Source: Corynebacterium suicordis DSM 45110 (GTDB taxonomy: Bacteria > Actinomycetota > Actinomycetes > Mycobacteriales > Mycobacteriaceae). Taken from it: a DNA stretch of 64,000 nucleotides. The stretch lies in assembly GCF_015351405.1 (NCBI RefSeq), contig NZ_JADKMY010000003.1, positions 124,001 through 188,000 of the forward strand. Reading direction: 5' to 3'. The notes under the pieces were generated by a model. That model worked only from the letters and a program-made list of their open reading frames with translations, did not search any database and had not been told where the DNA came from. Shown here one piece after another: positions 9,282 through 18,152 of the stretch (position 1 is the first letter of the stretch; every line of letters begins with the position of its first letter). Both the position numbers and the translations under genes were made by a program.

Positions 9282-10694
9282 ATGAATACTGCATTACCTT
9301 CTACCGCTGATCAGATCACCCCGGAGCTCACCAAGGAGCTCATCGATTCCCAGCTGCCGTTTATCTGGGATTCGCTCAAGGAACTCGTGGCCTTCCAGTC
9401 CGTGCACTCCGTGCCGGGTCTGGAGGAGCACAATGCCGGAGCAGCGCAGTGGTGCGTGGATCAGTTCCGCGCCGCGGGCATCCCCGTGGAATCCATCACC
9501 ACCACCGATGGCTCCAGCGCCGTGATTGGCCTCAAGGAAGCCGCAGAGGGTTACCCCACCATTTTGCTGTATTCACACTTTGACGTGCAGCCTAGTGGCG
9601 TCGAAAAGGATTGGACCAGCGATCCCTGGACCCTCACCGAGCGAGATGGTCGCTGGTACGGCCGTGGCGCCGCCGATTGTAAGGGTCATGTGGTCATGCA
9701 CCTGGCCGTGTTGCGGGCGCTTCGTCAGTTGATCGACGCCGGCTCCTCTCAACTCGACAACCTCGGCATCCGCGTGGTGGTGGAGGGCTCCGAGGAGCGC
9801 GGTGGGTACGGCCTGGAGGATCTCCTGGAGTCCCAGCCGGAACTCTTCCGCGCGGATACTTTCCTTATTGCCGATAGTGGCAACGACGAGCTCGGTCTGC
9901 CCAGCTTGTGCACGGCTTTGCGCGGTTCCGCTCCCGTGACTGTGGAACTGCGGACCATTCAGCAGCCCATGCACTCCGGTCAATATGGTGGCGCTGCCCC
10001 GGATGCACTGCTGGAGCTCATTGCGTTGCTGGGCACCCTGCACGATGAAAAGGGAATGTTGGCAGTGGATGGACTGGCTTCCTCCGCGGTCTGGGAGGGC
10101 GCGGGCCCCGATGCGGCTGCCTTCCACCGCAATGCGGGCGTATTAGAAGGAGTCAACGTGCTTGGCGCGGATGAGGGCCTGGCACCCAATGACCTCACGG
10201 TCATGCGCCCCTCCATTACCGTGACGGGCCTGGATTCCCTCAGCGTGGCGGATGCCATCAACGCCGTTCCCGGCCGCGCCGCGGCGGAAATCAGCCTGCG
10301 CGTACCACCCGGAATGGATCCACAGACCGCGCAGGACGCGCTGGTTGCACACCTGGAGAAGCATCAGCCCAACGCGCAGATGGAGATCACCCGCGGCGTG
10401 CAGGCGCAGGCTTTCCGCGCGGATACCTCCGGCCCCGCGCTGCAGCGTTTCCTAGGCGCGCTGGGCGATGTTTACGGGCACAAGGCCGAGCAGACTGGCA
10501 GCGGCGGCTCCATCCCGCTGACCAATAAGCTGCTCACCGCCTACCCAGATTCTGAGCTGGCGCTGTTCGGCATTGAAGAACCACAATGTCGCATTCACAG
10601 TGCCGATGAGTCTGTTGACCCTTCGGAAATCGTGCACATTGGTGCCACTGAGCTGCTGTTTTTGGCCCGCACAGCAGTGGAGAACAAGGCTTAA
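9282..10694 (+). CDS. M20-family metallopeptidase (dipeptidase)
   Basis: A 470-aa M20 peptidase. Metal-binding signatures are YSHFDVQP (His and Asp ligands, about residues 93-100), GRGAADCKG (bridging Asp, about 127-135) and the catalytic glutamates in VVEGSEERGGYG (about 163-175). A dimerisation domain occupies roughly 200-310. The closest general match is the cytosolic non-specific dipeptidase/CNDP group rather than DapE, because of length and the DWTSDPW segment. It would hydrolyse dipeptides in the cytoplasm with two zinc or manganese ions. It is divergent from groEL2 and probably has its own leaderless promoter. Confidence 0.88.
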   Translation: MNTALPSTADQITPELTKELIDSQLPFIWDSLKELVAFQSVHSVPGLEEHNAGAAQWCVDQFRAAGIPVESITTTDGSSAVIGLKEAAEGYPTILLYSHFDVQPSGVEKDWTSDPWTLTERDGRWYGRGAADCKGHVVMHLAVLRALRQLIDAGSSQLDNLGIRVVVEGSEERGGYGLEDLLESQPELFRADTFLIADSGNDELGLPSLCTALRGSAPVTVELRTIQQPMHSGQYGGAAPDALLELIALLGTLHDEKGMLAVDGLASSAVWEGAGPDAAAFHRNAGVLEGVNVLGADEGLAPNDLTVMRPSITVTGLDSLSVADAINAVPGRAAAEISLRVPPGMDPQTAQDALVAHLEKHQPNAQMEITRGVQAQAFRADTSGPALQRFLGALGDVYGHKAEQTGSGGSIPLTNKLLTAYPDSELALFGIEEPQCRIHSADESVDPSEIVHIGATELLFLARTAVENKA

Positions 10695-10750
10695 GCTCCG
10701 CCCGCCTATCTCACCAGATGGGAAACTTGCGCTCACTCTATGGTTTGCAC

Positions 10751-10756
10751 TAGGTT
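10751..10756 (+). promoter_or_regulatory. -10 box ahead of micro-ORF and LeuA-like gene
   Basis: TAGGTT, 18 bp after TTGCGC (10727-10732), with an ATG 8 nt downstream at 10765. It would start transcription at the micro-ORF, leaving about 170 nt of leader before the main gene. Confidence 0.4.
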
Positions 10757-10764
10757 TAATTCCC

Positions 10765-10815
10765 ATGAGCAACATTCTTATGCGAGTACCCAACCCGGGT
10801 GGAGGCGAGGACTGA
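10765..10815 (+). CDS. candidate 16-codon leaderless micro-ORF
   Basis: MSNILMRVPNPGGGED followed by TGA. The ATG sits 8 nt after a -10 box, so it could be translated from a leaderless mRNA. Directly after the stop there is a small hairpin (TGACCCC, 9-nt loop, GGGGTTA, one wobble pair; about 10813-10835) and then the start of a LeuA-like regulatory-domain gene. This resembles the layout of a leader-peptide attenuator, but the peptide is not enriched in leucine and no U-run follows the hairpin. Function is unproven. Confidence 0.3.
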   Translation: MSNILMRVPNPGGGED

Positions 10816-10934
10816 CCCCTCCATATCCGGGGTTAGCGTCAACCGCATGAGCGTCGGTCCAGATAGAAAGTCACCCACATCTGACCTTGAGAAGGACCGG
10901 CACCCACACAATGTTTGCAGAAGATGAAGGCACC

Positions 10935-11552
10935 ATGAACGCCACCACCATGATCCGTTTCGCTCGCGCGGAATCAGACTGGGATCGCCCCGTTTACACT
11001 CTGACGCGAGATGCACAAAGCCCCACGGCTCGCCGCTCCACCGCGAAGACCTACTCCACGCAGTCCGCCACGCGCATTGAGAAGCGACGCCAGCGCACCC
11101 GCACCTTCGCCGAAGATCCTTTCCGCGCTCGGTTCGGCCTGCGCCTTCCCAGCGGAATGCGCCAGGAAGCCCGTGGCATGGAGTGGAAGCAGTTCATTTC
11201 CACCTACGCCCCCTCCCCCATCCGCGTTGAGCACCTGCGCGCGAACCGACTGCGCGCTGGCCGCCACGAATACCAGATGAGCATCACCGGGCTGAATAGA
11301 GAGGGTTGCGGCACCAAGGTGTCCATCACCTCGATGGGCGCATCTTCCGCAATGACCCAGATCCTGGCGGATCACGGTTACCGCGTGGAGATCCTGCAGT
11401 TCCACCAGTACGACATCTTCGAGGCCACCGTCACCTTCATCTACACCACGCACAAGTCCAAGCGGGCGTGGGCAGTGGGCTTCGGCGCGAGCCGGGATCA
11501 CTCCATCGCCAACGCGTTGTGCGCAGCGGCTTCCCGGCTCTACGAGCTCTAG
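10935..11552 (+). CDS. stand-alone LeuA regulatory-domain-like protein
   Basis: A 205-aa protein. The C-terminal 110 residues have the pattern of the allosteric dimerisation domain of 2-isopropylmalate synthase: a small-residue loop and helix (TSMGASSAMTQILADHGY), a paired beta-strand unit with FEATVTFIYTTH, and the signature AWAVGFGASRDHSIANALCAA, which parallels WGVG-D-x-x-A in LeuA. There is no TIM-barrel catalytic domain. The N-terminal 90 residues are basic and low-complexity (RRSTAKTYSTQSATRIEKRRQRTR). It may bind leucine or partner a full LeuA encoded elsewhere, but that is inference. Starts at 10911 or TTG 10887 are also open. ATG 10935 has GAAGG 4 nt upstream. Preceded by a candidate micro-ORF. 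Confidence 0.6.
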   Translation: MNATTMIRFARAESDWDRPVYTLTRDAQSPTARRSTAKTYSTQSATRIEKRRQRTRTFAEDPFRARFGLRLPSGMRQEARGMEWKQFISTYAPSPIRVEHLRANRLRAGRHEYQMSITGLNREGCGTKVSITSMGASSAMTQILADHGYRVEILQFHQYDIFEATVTFIYTTHKSKRAWAVGFGASRDHSIANALCAAASRLYEL

Positions 11553-11573
11553 GCTCCTCGCAGCCGCGAGTGT

Positions 11574-12752
11574 TTAGACGCTCTTGCGCAGGGTCTCCAC
11601 GGTGAGATCCACTGCTGCCACCCAGGCCTCTGGCTGGGTAAAGCCCTGCTCCGCGCCCACATCGCCACGGGTGCGGGTGCCAGGCTCCAGCGCAGCTCCC
11701 GCTTCGCGGGCAGCTCGGCGCTGCAGCTCATAATCGCCACCGCGCTCCACCAGGCGCAGCACATCGCGCAGTTCCGCGGCGCATCCCAGCTCTTCAGCCA
11801 GAGGTGTCAACTTCTCCACCCACGCCTTGAGGTCATCCTTGACCCACTTCTCGGTGGTATCCCGGTCGGTGATGATCTCCGCGTCCAAGCCATAGCGCGC
11901 TGCGCGCCACTTGTTCTCCGCAATATGCCACGGCTGGAGTGTGGGTAGGGTCTCGCCGGCGTCGAAAAGCCTTTCAAAATGAACCACCAAACAGTGCGTG
12001 TACGCGCAGATGGCGGCCAGTTCCCAGACGGCCATGGTGGCGTCCGCGAAACGGACCTCGACGGTGCCGTAGGTGGAGGGGCGCACGTCGAAGTGCCAAG
12101 AACCCGTGTGGTTGATCACGCCAGACTTATCGGTATCCGCGTTGAACTGCTCCCACTCCTCCCAATTGGCGAATTGGTACGGGGTTCCGGCGGTGGGCAG
12201 CTGCTGGTAGAGCAGCGTGCGGTTGGAGGCGTAACCGGTGTCCAGTCCCTCCCAGGCGGGAGAGCTGGCGGAAAGTGCCAGGATGTGCGGGTAGTGGGTC
12301 ATCATCGCGTTGATGACCGGCCACACCTTGTCCTTGGAACCGACGCCAACATGTACATGAATGCCCCAGATGATCATCTGGCGGCCCCAATACTGGGTGC
12401 GCTCGATGATCTCCTGGTAGCTGTTCTTCTGGCTGAGCTGCTGATCTCCCCAATCCGCGAAAGGGTGGGTACCGGCGGAGAACAGCTGCACGCCCAGCTC
12501 ATCGGCGCAGATGAACAGCTGCTGGAGCTGTTCGCGAAGATCCTCCACCGCGTTGGGGATGGTCTCGTGCACACCGGTGACCATCTCCACGGTGTTGGCC
12601 AGGAACTCGCGGGTCACTCGGTGGCCGGGGAACTTCTGATCCATCAGTTCCAGCAGCTCAGCGGCCAGCGGCGTGAGGTTGCGTGTGTGCGGATCCAGCA
12701 GGGCAACTTCCCATTCGATGCCAACGGTGGGCCGGGAACCTGGGAAATCCAT
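11574..12752 (-). CDS. YbdK-type carboxylate-amine ligase (GCS2 family)
   Basis: A 392-aa member of the glutamate-cysteine ligase 2 family. The N-terminus [13 protein letters not shown] is the hallmark (E-x-E metal-binding loop), followed by [10 protein letters not shown] (about residues 131-140) and [15 protein letters not shown]. Such enzymes make a peptide bond between glutamate and an amine, and weak gamma-glutamylcysteine synthetase activity is known for YbdK. In M. tuberculosis the homologue Rv0433 lies in the same neighbourhood. Start 12752 has GAAGGA 8 nt upstream. The physiological substrate in corynebacteria is not settled. Confidence 0.88.
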   Translation of the reverse strand: MDFPGSRPTVGIEWEVALLDPHTRNLTPLAAELLELMDQKFPGHRVTREFLANTVEMVTGVHETIPNAVEDLREQLQQLFICADELGVQLFSAGTHPFADWGDQQLSQKNSYQEIIERTQYWGRQMIIWGIHVHVGVGSKDKVWPVINAMMTHYPHILALSASSPAWEGLDTGYASNRTLLYQQLPTAGTPYQFANWEEWEQFNADTDKSGVINHTGSWHFDVRPSTYGTVEVRFADATMAVWELAAICAYTHCLVVHFERLFDAGETLPTLQPWHIAENKWRAARYGLDAEIITDRDTTEKWVKDDLKAWVEKLTPLAEELGCAAELRDVLRLVERGGDYELQRRAAREAGAALEPGTRTRGDVGAEQGFTQPEAWVAAVDLTVETLRKSV

Positions 12753-12872
12753 TGAGCGGTCCTTCGATCGAGGATGATGGGTGCCGAATGTTCAAGCTTC
12801 ACGGCACGATTAATGCAGCACTCTGCAGTATATCCGCAGTCCCGAACCGCGCCTCAACTAGCGGGGCTTCAA

Positions 12873-13646
12873 CTAGCGGGGCATGTCGTTGGTGGTCACC
12901 ACCACCACTGCGGTGGGACCTTCACCCTCCAGCATGTGGGCATTGGCCAGGCGGCCATCGATTTCTGGGTTGCGCACCTCTGCGCGAATGCCCAGATCCT
13001 TGGCCAGCTGCTCGGCGGCTGCCTTCGCGCTGGCATCGTTGCCTGGGTAGAACACTGCGGAGTTAGGGAATGCACCCTGGGTATCCGGCAGGTTGCCAAA
13101 GCTGGTCTTGCTCCACTGCTCACCTTTCAGACGCTTGGCGGTATCCCCCGCCAAACCCTGAATTGGGCTGTTGTTCAGCACGGTGATGCGCTGCTCTGCC
13201 TTATTCACCGCGCCCTGCTGAGCCGCACCACCCTGGGCTGCACCTGCCTCTGGGTTCTGACCCGCGGGAGCGCTTTCCTGGGCGGAGCTGGCCGCGCCAT
13301 TGGATTCTGCCGGGGTTCCCGGCGCGCTGCTCTGCGGCTGATTAGTGGGCTGGTTGGTGGCCGCTGGCTGGCTGGCGCTGGTCACCGCAGCGTTATTGTC
13401 CGCCGCATCATCATCGCCACCGAACAGGCTGAAAGCACCCCAGCCCACCAGCACAATGCCCACCGCAAGCAGGATCATTCCGAGTCCGCGCATCGGCACG
13501 GCGCTGCCAGATCGGCCCGACTCAGCGGGGATGGCAGAGCCGTCTTCAGTATCTTCGTAGTCCGCAGGGGCATCCTCGAAGGCGAAAGCTTCGTCGAAGC
13601 TATCGTCGTCGTCGAGGGAATGGCGTGGTCGATTCGAATCAGTCAC
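12873..13646 (-). CDS. membrane-anchored LytR_C domain protein
   Basis: A 257-aa protein: acidic cytoplasmic N-terminus (about 1-50), one transmembrane helix (LGMILLAVGIVLVGWGAF, about 55-73), a long Ala/Gln/Ser/Pro linker (about 80-150) and a LytR C-terminal-type domain (ITVLNNSPIQGLAGDTAKRL onward). Its place next to DUF3263 and def is the same as Rv0431 in M. tuberculosis. The function is cell-envelope related but undefined, since no LytR-CpsA-Psr catalytic domain is present. The GTG start at 13646 is supported by a -10 box 6 nt upstream and no ribosome site. A 15-bp tandem duplication (12855-12884) covers the stop codon. Confidence 0.82.
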   Translation of the reverse strand: MTDSNRPRHSLDDDDSFDEAFAFEDAPADYEDTEDGSAIPAESGRSGSAVPMRGLGMILLAVGIVLVGWGAFSLFGGDDDAADNNAAVTSASQPAATNQPTNQPQSSAPGTPAESNGAASSAQESAPAGQNPEAGAAQGGAAQQGAVNKAEQRITVLNNSPIQGLAGDTAKRLKGEQWSKTSFGNLPDTQGAFPNSAVFYPGNDASAKAAAEQLAKDLGIRAEVRNPEIDGRLANAHMLEGEGPTAVVVVTTNDMPR

Positions 13647-13652
13647 GCACCA

Positions 13653-13658
13653 ATATTA
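13653..13658 (-). promoter_or_regulatory. -10 box of leaderless LytR_C gene
   Basis: Minus-strand TAATAT ends 6 nt before the GTG start at 13646, which argues for a leaderless mRNA. Confidence 0.5.
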
Positions 13659-13721
13659 ACTCTCGTCACATGAGTCACAAGCCACGACACGCTGAAGCTG
13701 GCGTCGAAAAATAAGAAATGT

Positions 13722-13958
13722 TTAAGACTCATCCCCGCGGCGTCGCAACAACATGCGCACCGTCACCGGGTCATAATCCAGCGCTTCCGGGCGTTCAATC
13801 AGCGCGTTGAGCTGCTGGAAGTACCGCACCGGAGGCACCCCGAATTCCTGCCTGATCCGCTCGGCCTTGTTGCTGCGCTGAGTCCACCAGCGACGCTCAA
13901 AATCCAGCATCGACCGCTCACGCTCATTCAACTCCGGCAGATTTTCCACGGTGCTCAT
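13722..13958 (-). CDS. DUF3263 family small protein
   Basis: A 78-aa protein with the DUF3263 signature: LNERERSMLDFERRWW near the N-terminus and FGVPPVRYFQQLNALI followed by a basic RMLLRRRGDES tail. This small actinobacterial family has a helical fold that looks able to bind nucleic acid, but no function is established. It is divergent from def with 53 bp between starts. AGGA lies 11 nt before the ATG. The homologue next to def in M. tuberculosis is Rv0430. Confidence 0.85.
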   Translation of the reverse strand: MSTVENLPELNERERSMLDFERRWWTQRSNKAERIRQEFGVPPVRYFQQLNALIERPEALDYDPVTVRMLLRRRGDES

Positions 13959-13975
13959 TCTAGGTACGGTCCTGC

Positions 13976-14003
13976 TTAAGCAATTAACCCGGTGACCTAA
14001 ACT
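13976..14003 (+). promoter_or_regulatory. promoter of def, leaderless
   Basis: TTAAGC (13976-13981), 16 bp, TAAACT (13998-14003). The ATG of def follows after 8 nt. Confidence 0.5.
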
Positions 14004-14011
14004 CTTTAACT

Positions 14012-14686
14012 ATGAGCGAGCCCACCATCATGCCCATCGTCATCGCCGGCGACCCAGTCCTCCACAACCCCACCGAAACCGTGGAACTGACAGACGGCAC
14101 ACCCAGCGCGGAGCTCCAAGAACTCATCGCGCGGATGTACGTGACCATGGACGCCGCGCATGGTGTGGGCCTGGCCGCCAATCAGGTGGGCGTGAACAAG
14201 CGCCTGTTCGTCTACGCCTGCCCGGATATCGAAGGCCCCGGAGGCACCCGCCTCAGTGAAGAGCAGGTGCAGGCCAACGGTGGACCCACGCGCCGCGGTT
14301 GCGTGATCAACCCCGTGCTGGAGACCTCCGAGGTTCCAGAGACCATGCCCGATGATGAGAATGACGTGGAAGGTTGCCTCTCCGTGCCCGGCTACGACTT
14401 CCCCACCGGCCGCGCCGATTGGGCGCGCGTGACCGGCGTGGATGAAAACGGTCAGCCGGTCAGCATCGAAGGCTACGGGTTCTTCGCCCGCTGCCTGCAG
14501 CACGAGGTGGGTCACTTGGACGGTTTCCTCTACACCGACATGCTGATCGGCCGATACAAGCGACAGGCAAAGAAGGCGTTCAAGGCCGAAGGTAGGAACA
14601 CCGCTGGGCGCACGTGGACCCCCGGGGTGGATAAGGATCCCTTTGGCCACGATGATGAACCCGGCGATGATTACGGCGATGAATAA
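14012..14686 (+). CDS. def: peptide deformylase
   Basis: A 224-aa enzyme that removes the formyl group from nascent N-formylmethionine. All three family motifs are present: [11 protein letters not shown] (about residues 51-61), EGCLSVPG (Cys metal ligand, about 121-128) and QHEVGHLDG (both His ligands and catalytic Glu, about 165-173). Gly replaces the usual Asp in HExxDH, which I recall as normal for actinobacterial deformylases. An acidic tail of about 20 residues ([14 protein letters not shown]) extends beyond the catalytic core. It overlaps the next gene by 8 bp (ATGAATAA), implying translational coupling. Confidence 0.97.
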   Translation: MSEPTIMPIVIAGDPVLHNPTETVELTDGTPSAELQELIARMYVTMDAAHGVGLAANQVGVNKRLFVYACPDIEGPGGTRLSEEQVQANGGPTRRGCVINPVLETSEVPETMPDDENDVEGCLSVPGYDFPTGRADWARVTGVDENGQPVSIEGYGFFARCLQHEVGHLDGFLYTDMLIGRYKRQAKKAFKAEGRNTAGRTWTPGVDKDPFGHDDEPGDDYGDE

Positions 14687-15770
14687 GCCTCCCGCCACTG
14701 ACTTCACTGCCGCCGCGGCCGGTGCGCGTCGCGTGGAGGGCTTTGCATTTCCGCTCTCCCGGCACACCACCGCGGTGAGCGTGGTGCCCGGCGCGCGAGT
14801 CATCGTGCGCTATGCACTGGGCGATCAACCGGCTGCCGGCGCCAAGGTCACCGATGTGATCGGCGAGCTCATCTCTCTGGATCCATTGCAGGTGCGGCCG
14901 CAGAGCCGGCAGGCAACCAGATCGGAACCAGCGCAGATCGTGGAGATCGACGCCAGCACTGTTGTAGTCCTGAAATCCCTTTCCGCCCAGCCGGTGCGCA
15001 ACAGCGATATCCGCGCGGTAGAACAGGCCATCGCTGCCGCATTCCCCGGTATCGAGAACCAGGAGATCAGTGGCTGGCTGGCACGAGCTGGCGATGGCAT
15101 CACCGAGCGTTCCAATTCCGCGGTCCCCGTGGGCCCCAATGCAGCACTGCAACCGGTCCCGCTGGAGGAGATCCGCGCGTTTTACCGCGAGCACAACCTA
15201 CCTACCCAGCTGCTGCTCCCGGATCGGATCGGGCGCGTTGCCGAATCCATCCCCGGCACTCGTGGCCCGGAGATTCTCATCATGACGCGCGAACTGCCTG
15301 CCATCGCGAATACGCACGCCGATGCAGAGCTTCCCCACCTGCCCTCATCGATAGAAAACCTCGAGTTCCGCGTGGATGAGCAACCGGATGAAGAGTGGCT
15401 GAGCATGTACCACTTCCGCGGTAAGCCCCTTCCCCGCCATGCGCTGGATCTACTCAGCGCGCGAATTGAGGGCACCCTCGGGTTCGGCCGTCTGCTGATC
15501 GATGGCCATACCGCGGCCATCACCCGCGGCACAGTCACTGAAGGTGGCAACCGCACCTGGCTGGGTTATTCCGCGGTGGAAGTTGCCGAGCCTTTTCGTC
15601 GACAAGGTTTAGGAACTTACCTGGGCCAGGAGATGCTGCGATGGGGCACTGAACAGGGTGCGGATCACGCGTACCTGGAGGTCATCGACAGCAATACCGC
15701 AGGCCAGGCCCTGTACCACCGCCTGGGATTTTCGATTCATCATCGGCATCGCACTGTGGCTGTCTCCTAG
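14679..15770 (+). CDS. GNAT-family N-acetyltransferase
   Basis: A 363-aa two-part protein. The C-terminal 100 residues are a GNAT domain: [15 protein letters not shown] (acetyl-CoA pyrophosphate loop R/QxxGxG) and [19 protein letters not shown]. The N-terminal part (about 1-120) has an SH3-like or deformylase-associated look ([19 protein letters not shown]) and is shared with mycobacterial Rv0428c, its positional homologue. Start ATG 14679 overlaps the def stop by 8 bp, so 12 extra upstream codons inside def were rejected. The acceptor substrate is unknown. Coupling to def hints at a role around protein N-termini, but that is speculation. Confidence 0.85.
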   Translation: MNKPPATDFTAAAAGARRVEGFAFPLSRHTTAVSVVPGARVIVRYALGDQPAAGAKVTDVIGELISLDPLQVRPQSRQATRSEPAQIVEIDASTVVVLKSLSAQPVRNSDIRAVEQAIAAAFPGIENQEISGWLARAGDGITERSNSAVPVGPNAALQPVPLEEIRAFYREHNLPTQLLLPDRIGRVAESIPGTRGPEILIMTRELPAIANTHADAELPHLPSSIENLEFRVDEQPDEEWLSMYHFRGKPLPRHALDLLSARIEGTLGFGRLLIDGHTAAITRGTVTEGGNRTWLGYSAVEVAEPFRRQGLGTYLGQEMLRWGTEQGADHAYLEVIDSNTAGQALYHRLGFSIHHRHRTVAVS

Positions 15771-15775
15771 CGCGC

Positions 15776-15781
15776 TAGAGT
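15776..15781 (+). promoter_or_regulatory. -10 box of leaderless xthA
   Basis: TAGAGT ends 7 nt before the ATG of xthA at 15789. It also lies just after the stop of the GNAT gene, so xthA may be both operon-transcribed and independently started. Confidence 0.4.
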
Positions 15782-15788
15782 AATTCAC

Positions 15789-16553
15789 ATGCGCATTGCT
15801 ACGTGGAACATCAACTCCGTCCGCACCAGGGAAGATCGGGTGCGGGATTTCTTGGAGCGCTCCGATGTGGACGTGCTGTGCCTGCAGGAAACCAAGTGCA
15901 CGGATGCCCAGTTCCCGGACTTCACGGACACCGGTTATGAGCAGGCGCACTTCGGGCTGCACTCCTTCAATGGCGTGGCCATCCTCTCCCGCGTGGGCCT
16001 GAAGAATGTGACCCATGATTTCGGCCAGCCGGGCTTTGATAAAGACCTCACCGCCCCGCAGGAAGTGGAGGCCCGCGCGATCGGTGCCGAATGCGATGGC
16101 GTGACCGTGTGGAGTCTGTACGTGCCCAACGGCCGGGAGATTCATGACCCGCACTACACCTACAAGCTCGCGTGGCTGAACAAGCTGGCGGAATACGCCA
16201 AGAACGGCCCGGACAAGCTCTGCCTGGTGGGAGATTTCAACATCGCCCCCCGCGATAAAGACGTGTGGGATCGCCGCCACTTCGAGGGCAAAACCCACGT
16301 CACTCCCCGCGAGCGCGCGGCCCTGGCCAAGCTGGAGGAAGCCGGGCTCACCCAAGCCACCGAGCTGATCCAGGATGAGTACACCTACTGGGATTACCAG
16401 GCGCTGCGCTTCCAAAAGGGCGAGGGCATCCGCATCGATCTGCAATACTCTCGCGGCCTGAAAGCCACGGAGGCGCGCGTTGACCGCGATGAACGCAAGG
16501 GCAAGGGTGCTTCGGATCACGCCCCGGTGATCGTCGATTATGCAGTGAAGTAG
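15789..16553 (+). CDS. xthA: exodeoxyribonuclease III
   Basis: A 254-aa AP endonuclease of the ExoIII family. Motifs in order: MRIATWNINSVRTR (Asn), LCLQETKC (metal-binding Glu, about residue 36), LVGDFNIAPRDKDVWD (catalytic Asp and Asn, about 146-162) and the C-terminal KGASDHAPV with the catalytic Asp-His. It cuts abasic sites and removes 3' blocking groups in base-excision repair. The order def-GNAT-xthA matches M. tuberculosis Rv0429c-Rv0427c. It ends 9 bp before the cardiolipin synthase gene. Confidence 0.96.
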   Translation: MRIATWNINSVRTREDRVRDFLERSDVDVLCLQETKCTDAQFPDFTDTGYEQAHFGLHSFNGVAILSRVGLKNVTHDFGQPGFDKDLTAPQEVEARAIGAECDGVTVWSLYVPNGREIHDPHYTYKLAWLNKLAEYAKNGPDKLCLVGDFNIAPRDKDVWDRRHFEGKTHVTPRERAALAKLEEAGLTQATELIQDEYTYWDYQALRFQKGEGIRIDLQYSRGLKATEARVDRDERKGKGASDHAPVIVDYAVK

Positions 16554-16562
16554 GCCCACACC

Positions 16563-18089
16563 ATGGAATGGCTCTACGAACCGCTGCTCTCACTCAACAG
16601 CTTTGTCTTCGGCGCCACCGATAACCTCGAGTGGTGGCAGGTCGCGCTGATCGTCCTGGATTATATTTTGAAGTTCGTGGCGCTCGGCTGGGTGCCCGCG
16701 GATCGTCGCCCCACCAGCGCGATGGCCTGGTTGCTGGCTATTTTCCTGGTCCCCTTCGTGGGTATCGCCCTGTTCTTCCTCATGGGCTCGCCGTATATTA
16801 ATCGACGCCGCCACCGGATCCAGAACCGCGCCAACGAGCAGCTGCGGGAACTGGGCAAAGATGAGCCAGACATCCCGGAAGGCGCGTCTCTCACCGAGGA
16901 ACTGCTGAGTTTGGTTCACCTGAACCGCAAGCTCACCTCTCTCCCCGCCACTGATGGCTCCCTAGTTGCGCTGCACCCGAACTACGAGAAATCCATCGAG
17001 GCCATGACCCGCGCCGTGGATCGGGCGGAGAAGTTTGTCAACGTGGAGATCTACATCATGGCCTGGGATTCCACCACCCGCCCCTTTTTCGAGGCGCTGG
17101 GCCGGGCAAGGGAGCGTGGTGTGTCTGTCCGCCTGCTCTATGACCACATCGGCAGCTTGAAGTACCCGGGTAGTCACAAGTTGGGCAAGCGCTTTGATGC
17201 GCTGGGCATCCATTGGCACCTCATGCTTCCCCTGCAGCCACTGCGCTGGCGCTTCCGCCGGCCGGATCTGCGCAACCACCGGAAGCTCTTGGTGGTGGAT
17301 GGGCGCACGGCGTTCATGGGATCGCAGAACATGATTGATTCCAGCTACTTGATGAAATCCAACGTCAAGGCTGGTCGGCACTGGGTTGATGTGATGGCTG
17401 AGGTCACCGGCCCGGTGGTGAACACCATCAATTCCGTGTTCGCGGTGGACTGGTACACGGAGACTAATGAGGAATTGGACTTGATGCCGCCGCGCAAGTT
17501 CAAGGAGCGCCTCTCAGAGGATCTGCAGGACACCGGCCAGGAGATCATGCAGATCATCCCTTCCGGCCCGGGATTCACCACGGAACCCAACCTGCGCCTG
17601 TTCACCTCCATCGCGCACCATGCCAAGACGCGCCTGCAGTTGGTGAGTCCCTACTTCATCCCGGATGAGGCTCTCATGGAGGCCATCACCACCGCGTGTT
17701 ATCGCGGGGTCAAGGTGCAGCTTTATGTCTCCGAGAAATCAGATCAGTTCCTGGTGGGCAGGGCGCAGGCCAGTTATTACCGCGAACTGCTGCGCGCTGG
17801 GGTGGAGATCTATCTTTTCCCCGCACCGGCCGTGCTGCATTCCAAGTTCGCCATTGCGGATCATGAAGTGTCCGTGATGGGTAGTTCCAATATGGACATG
17901 CGCTCTTTTGGCCTGAATTATGAAATCACGCTCATGTCAGGCGAAGGAGAATTGATGACTGAGCTGCGCAAACTTTGCGCGGATTATCACGATCAATGCC
18001 GCCGGCTCACGGTGAAAGAGTGGAAATCCCGGGCTTGGTACGACCGCTACGTTGATAACGTGGCGCGATTAACCAGCGCTTTGCAGTAA
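16563..18089 (+). CDS. cls: cardiolipin synthase
   Basis: A 508-aa phospholipase D-type enzyme. Two N-terminal membrane helices (about 22-42 and 52-74) are followed by two HKD motifs: NHRKLLVVDGRTAFMGSQN (about residues 238-256) and HSKFAIADHEVSVMGSSNMD (about 423-442). It condenses phosphatidylglycerol (or PG with CDP-diacylglycerol) to cardiolipin at the cytoplasmic membrane. It starts 9 bp after xthA. The ATG at 16563 gives the normal bacterial Cls length. Confidence 0.94.
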   Translation: MEWLYEPLLSLNSFVFGATDNLEWWQVALIVLDYILKFVALGWVPADRRPTSAMAWLLAIFLVPFVGIALFFLMGSPYINRRRHRIQNRANEQLRELGKDEPDIPEGASLTEELLSLVHLNRKLTSLPATDGSLVALHPNYEKSIEAMTRAVDRAEKFVNVEIYIMAWDSTTRPFFEALGRARERGVSVRLLYDHIGSLKYPGSHKLGKRFDALGIHWHLMLPLQPLRWRFRRPDLRNHRKLLVVDGRTAFMGSQNMIDSSYLMKSNVKAGRHWVDVMAEVTGPVVNTINSVFAVDWYTETNEELDLMPPRKFKERLSEDLQDTGQEIMQIIPSGPGFTTEPNLRLFTSIAHHAKTRLQLVSPYFIPDEALMEAITTACYRGVKVQLYVSEKSDQFLVGRAQASYYRELLRAGVEIYLFPAPAVLHSKFAIADHEVSVMGSSNMDMRSFGLNYEITLMSGEGELMTELRKLCADYHDQCRRLTVKEWKSRAWYDRYVDNVARLTSALQ

Positions 18090-18113
18090 TTTCACACATT
18101 TCCCGCCCCTAGA

Positions 18114-18131
18114 TGTTTTAATATCAAAACA
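18114..18131 (+). promoter_or_regulatory. palindromic operator with -10 box, MarR gene
   Basis: Perfect arms TGTTTT-N6-AAAACA. A -10 box TAATAT (18119-18124) lies inside the palindrome. This arrangement fits autoregulation of the MarR gene starting at 18153. Confidence 0.55.
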
Positions 18132-18152
18132 ATCAAGGAAAGGCTGGATGAA

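Noticed and set aside
10599..10815. M20 gene extending or a frameshifted second gene up to 10815
   Set aside because: The peptidase ends naturally at 10694. The frame reaching 10815 is only the micro-ORF preceded by antisense-like codons.
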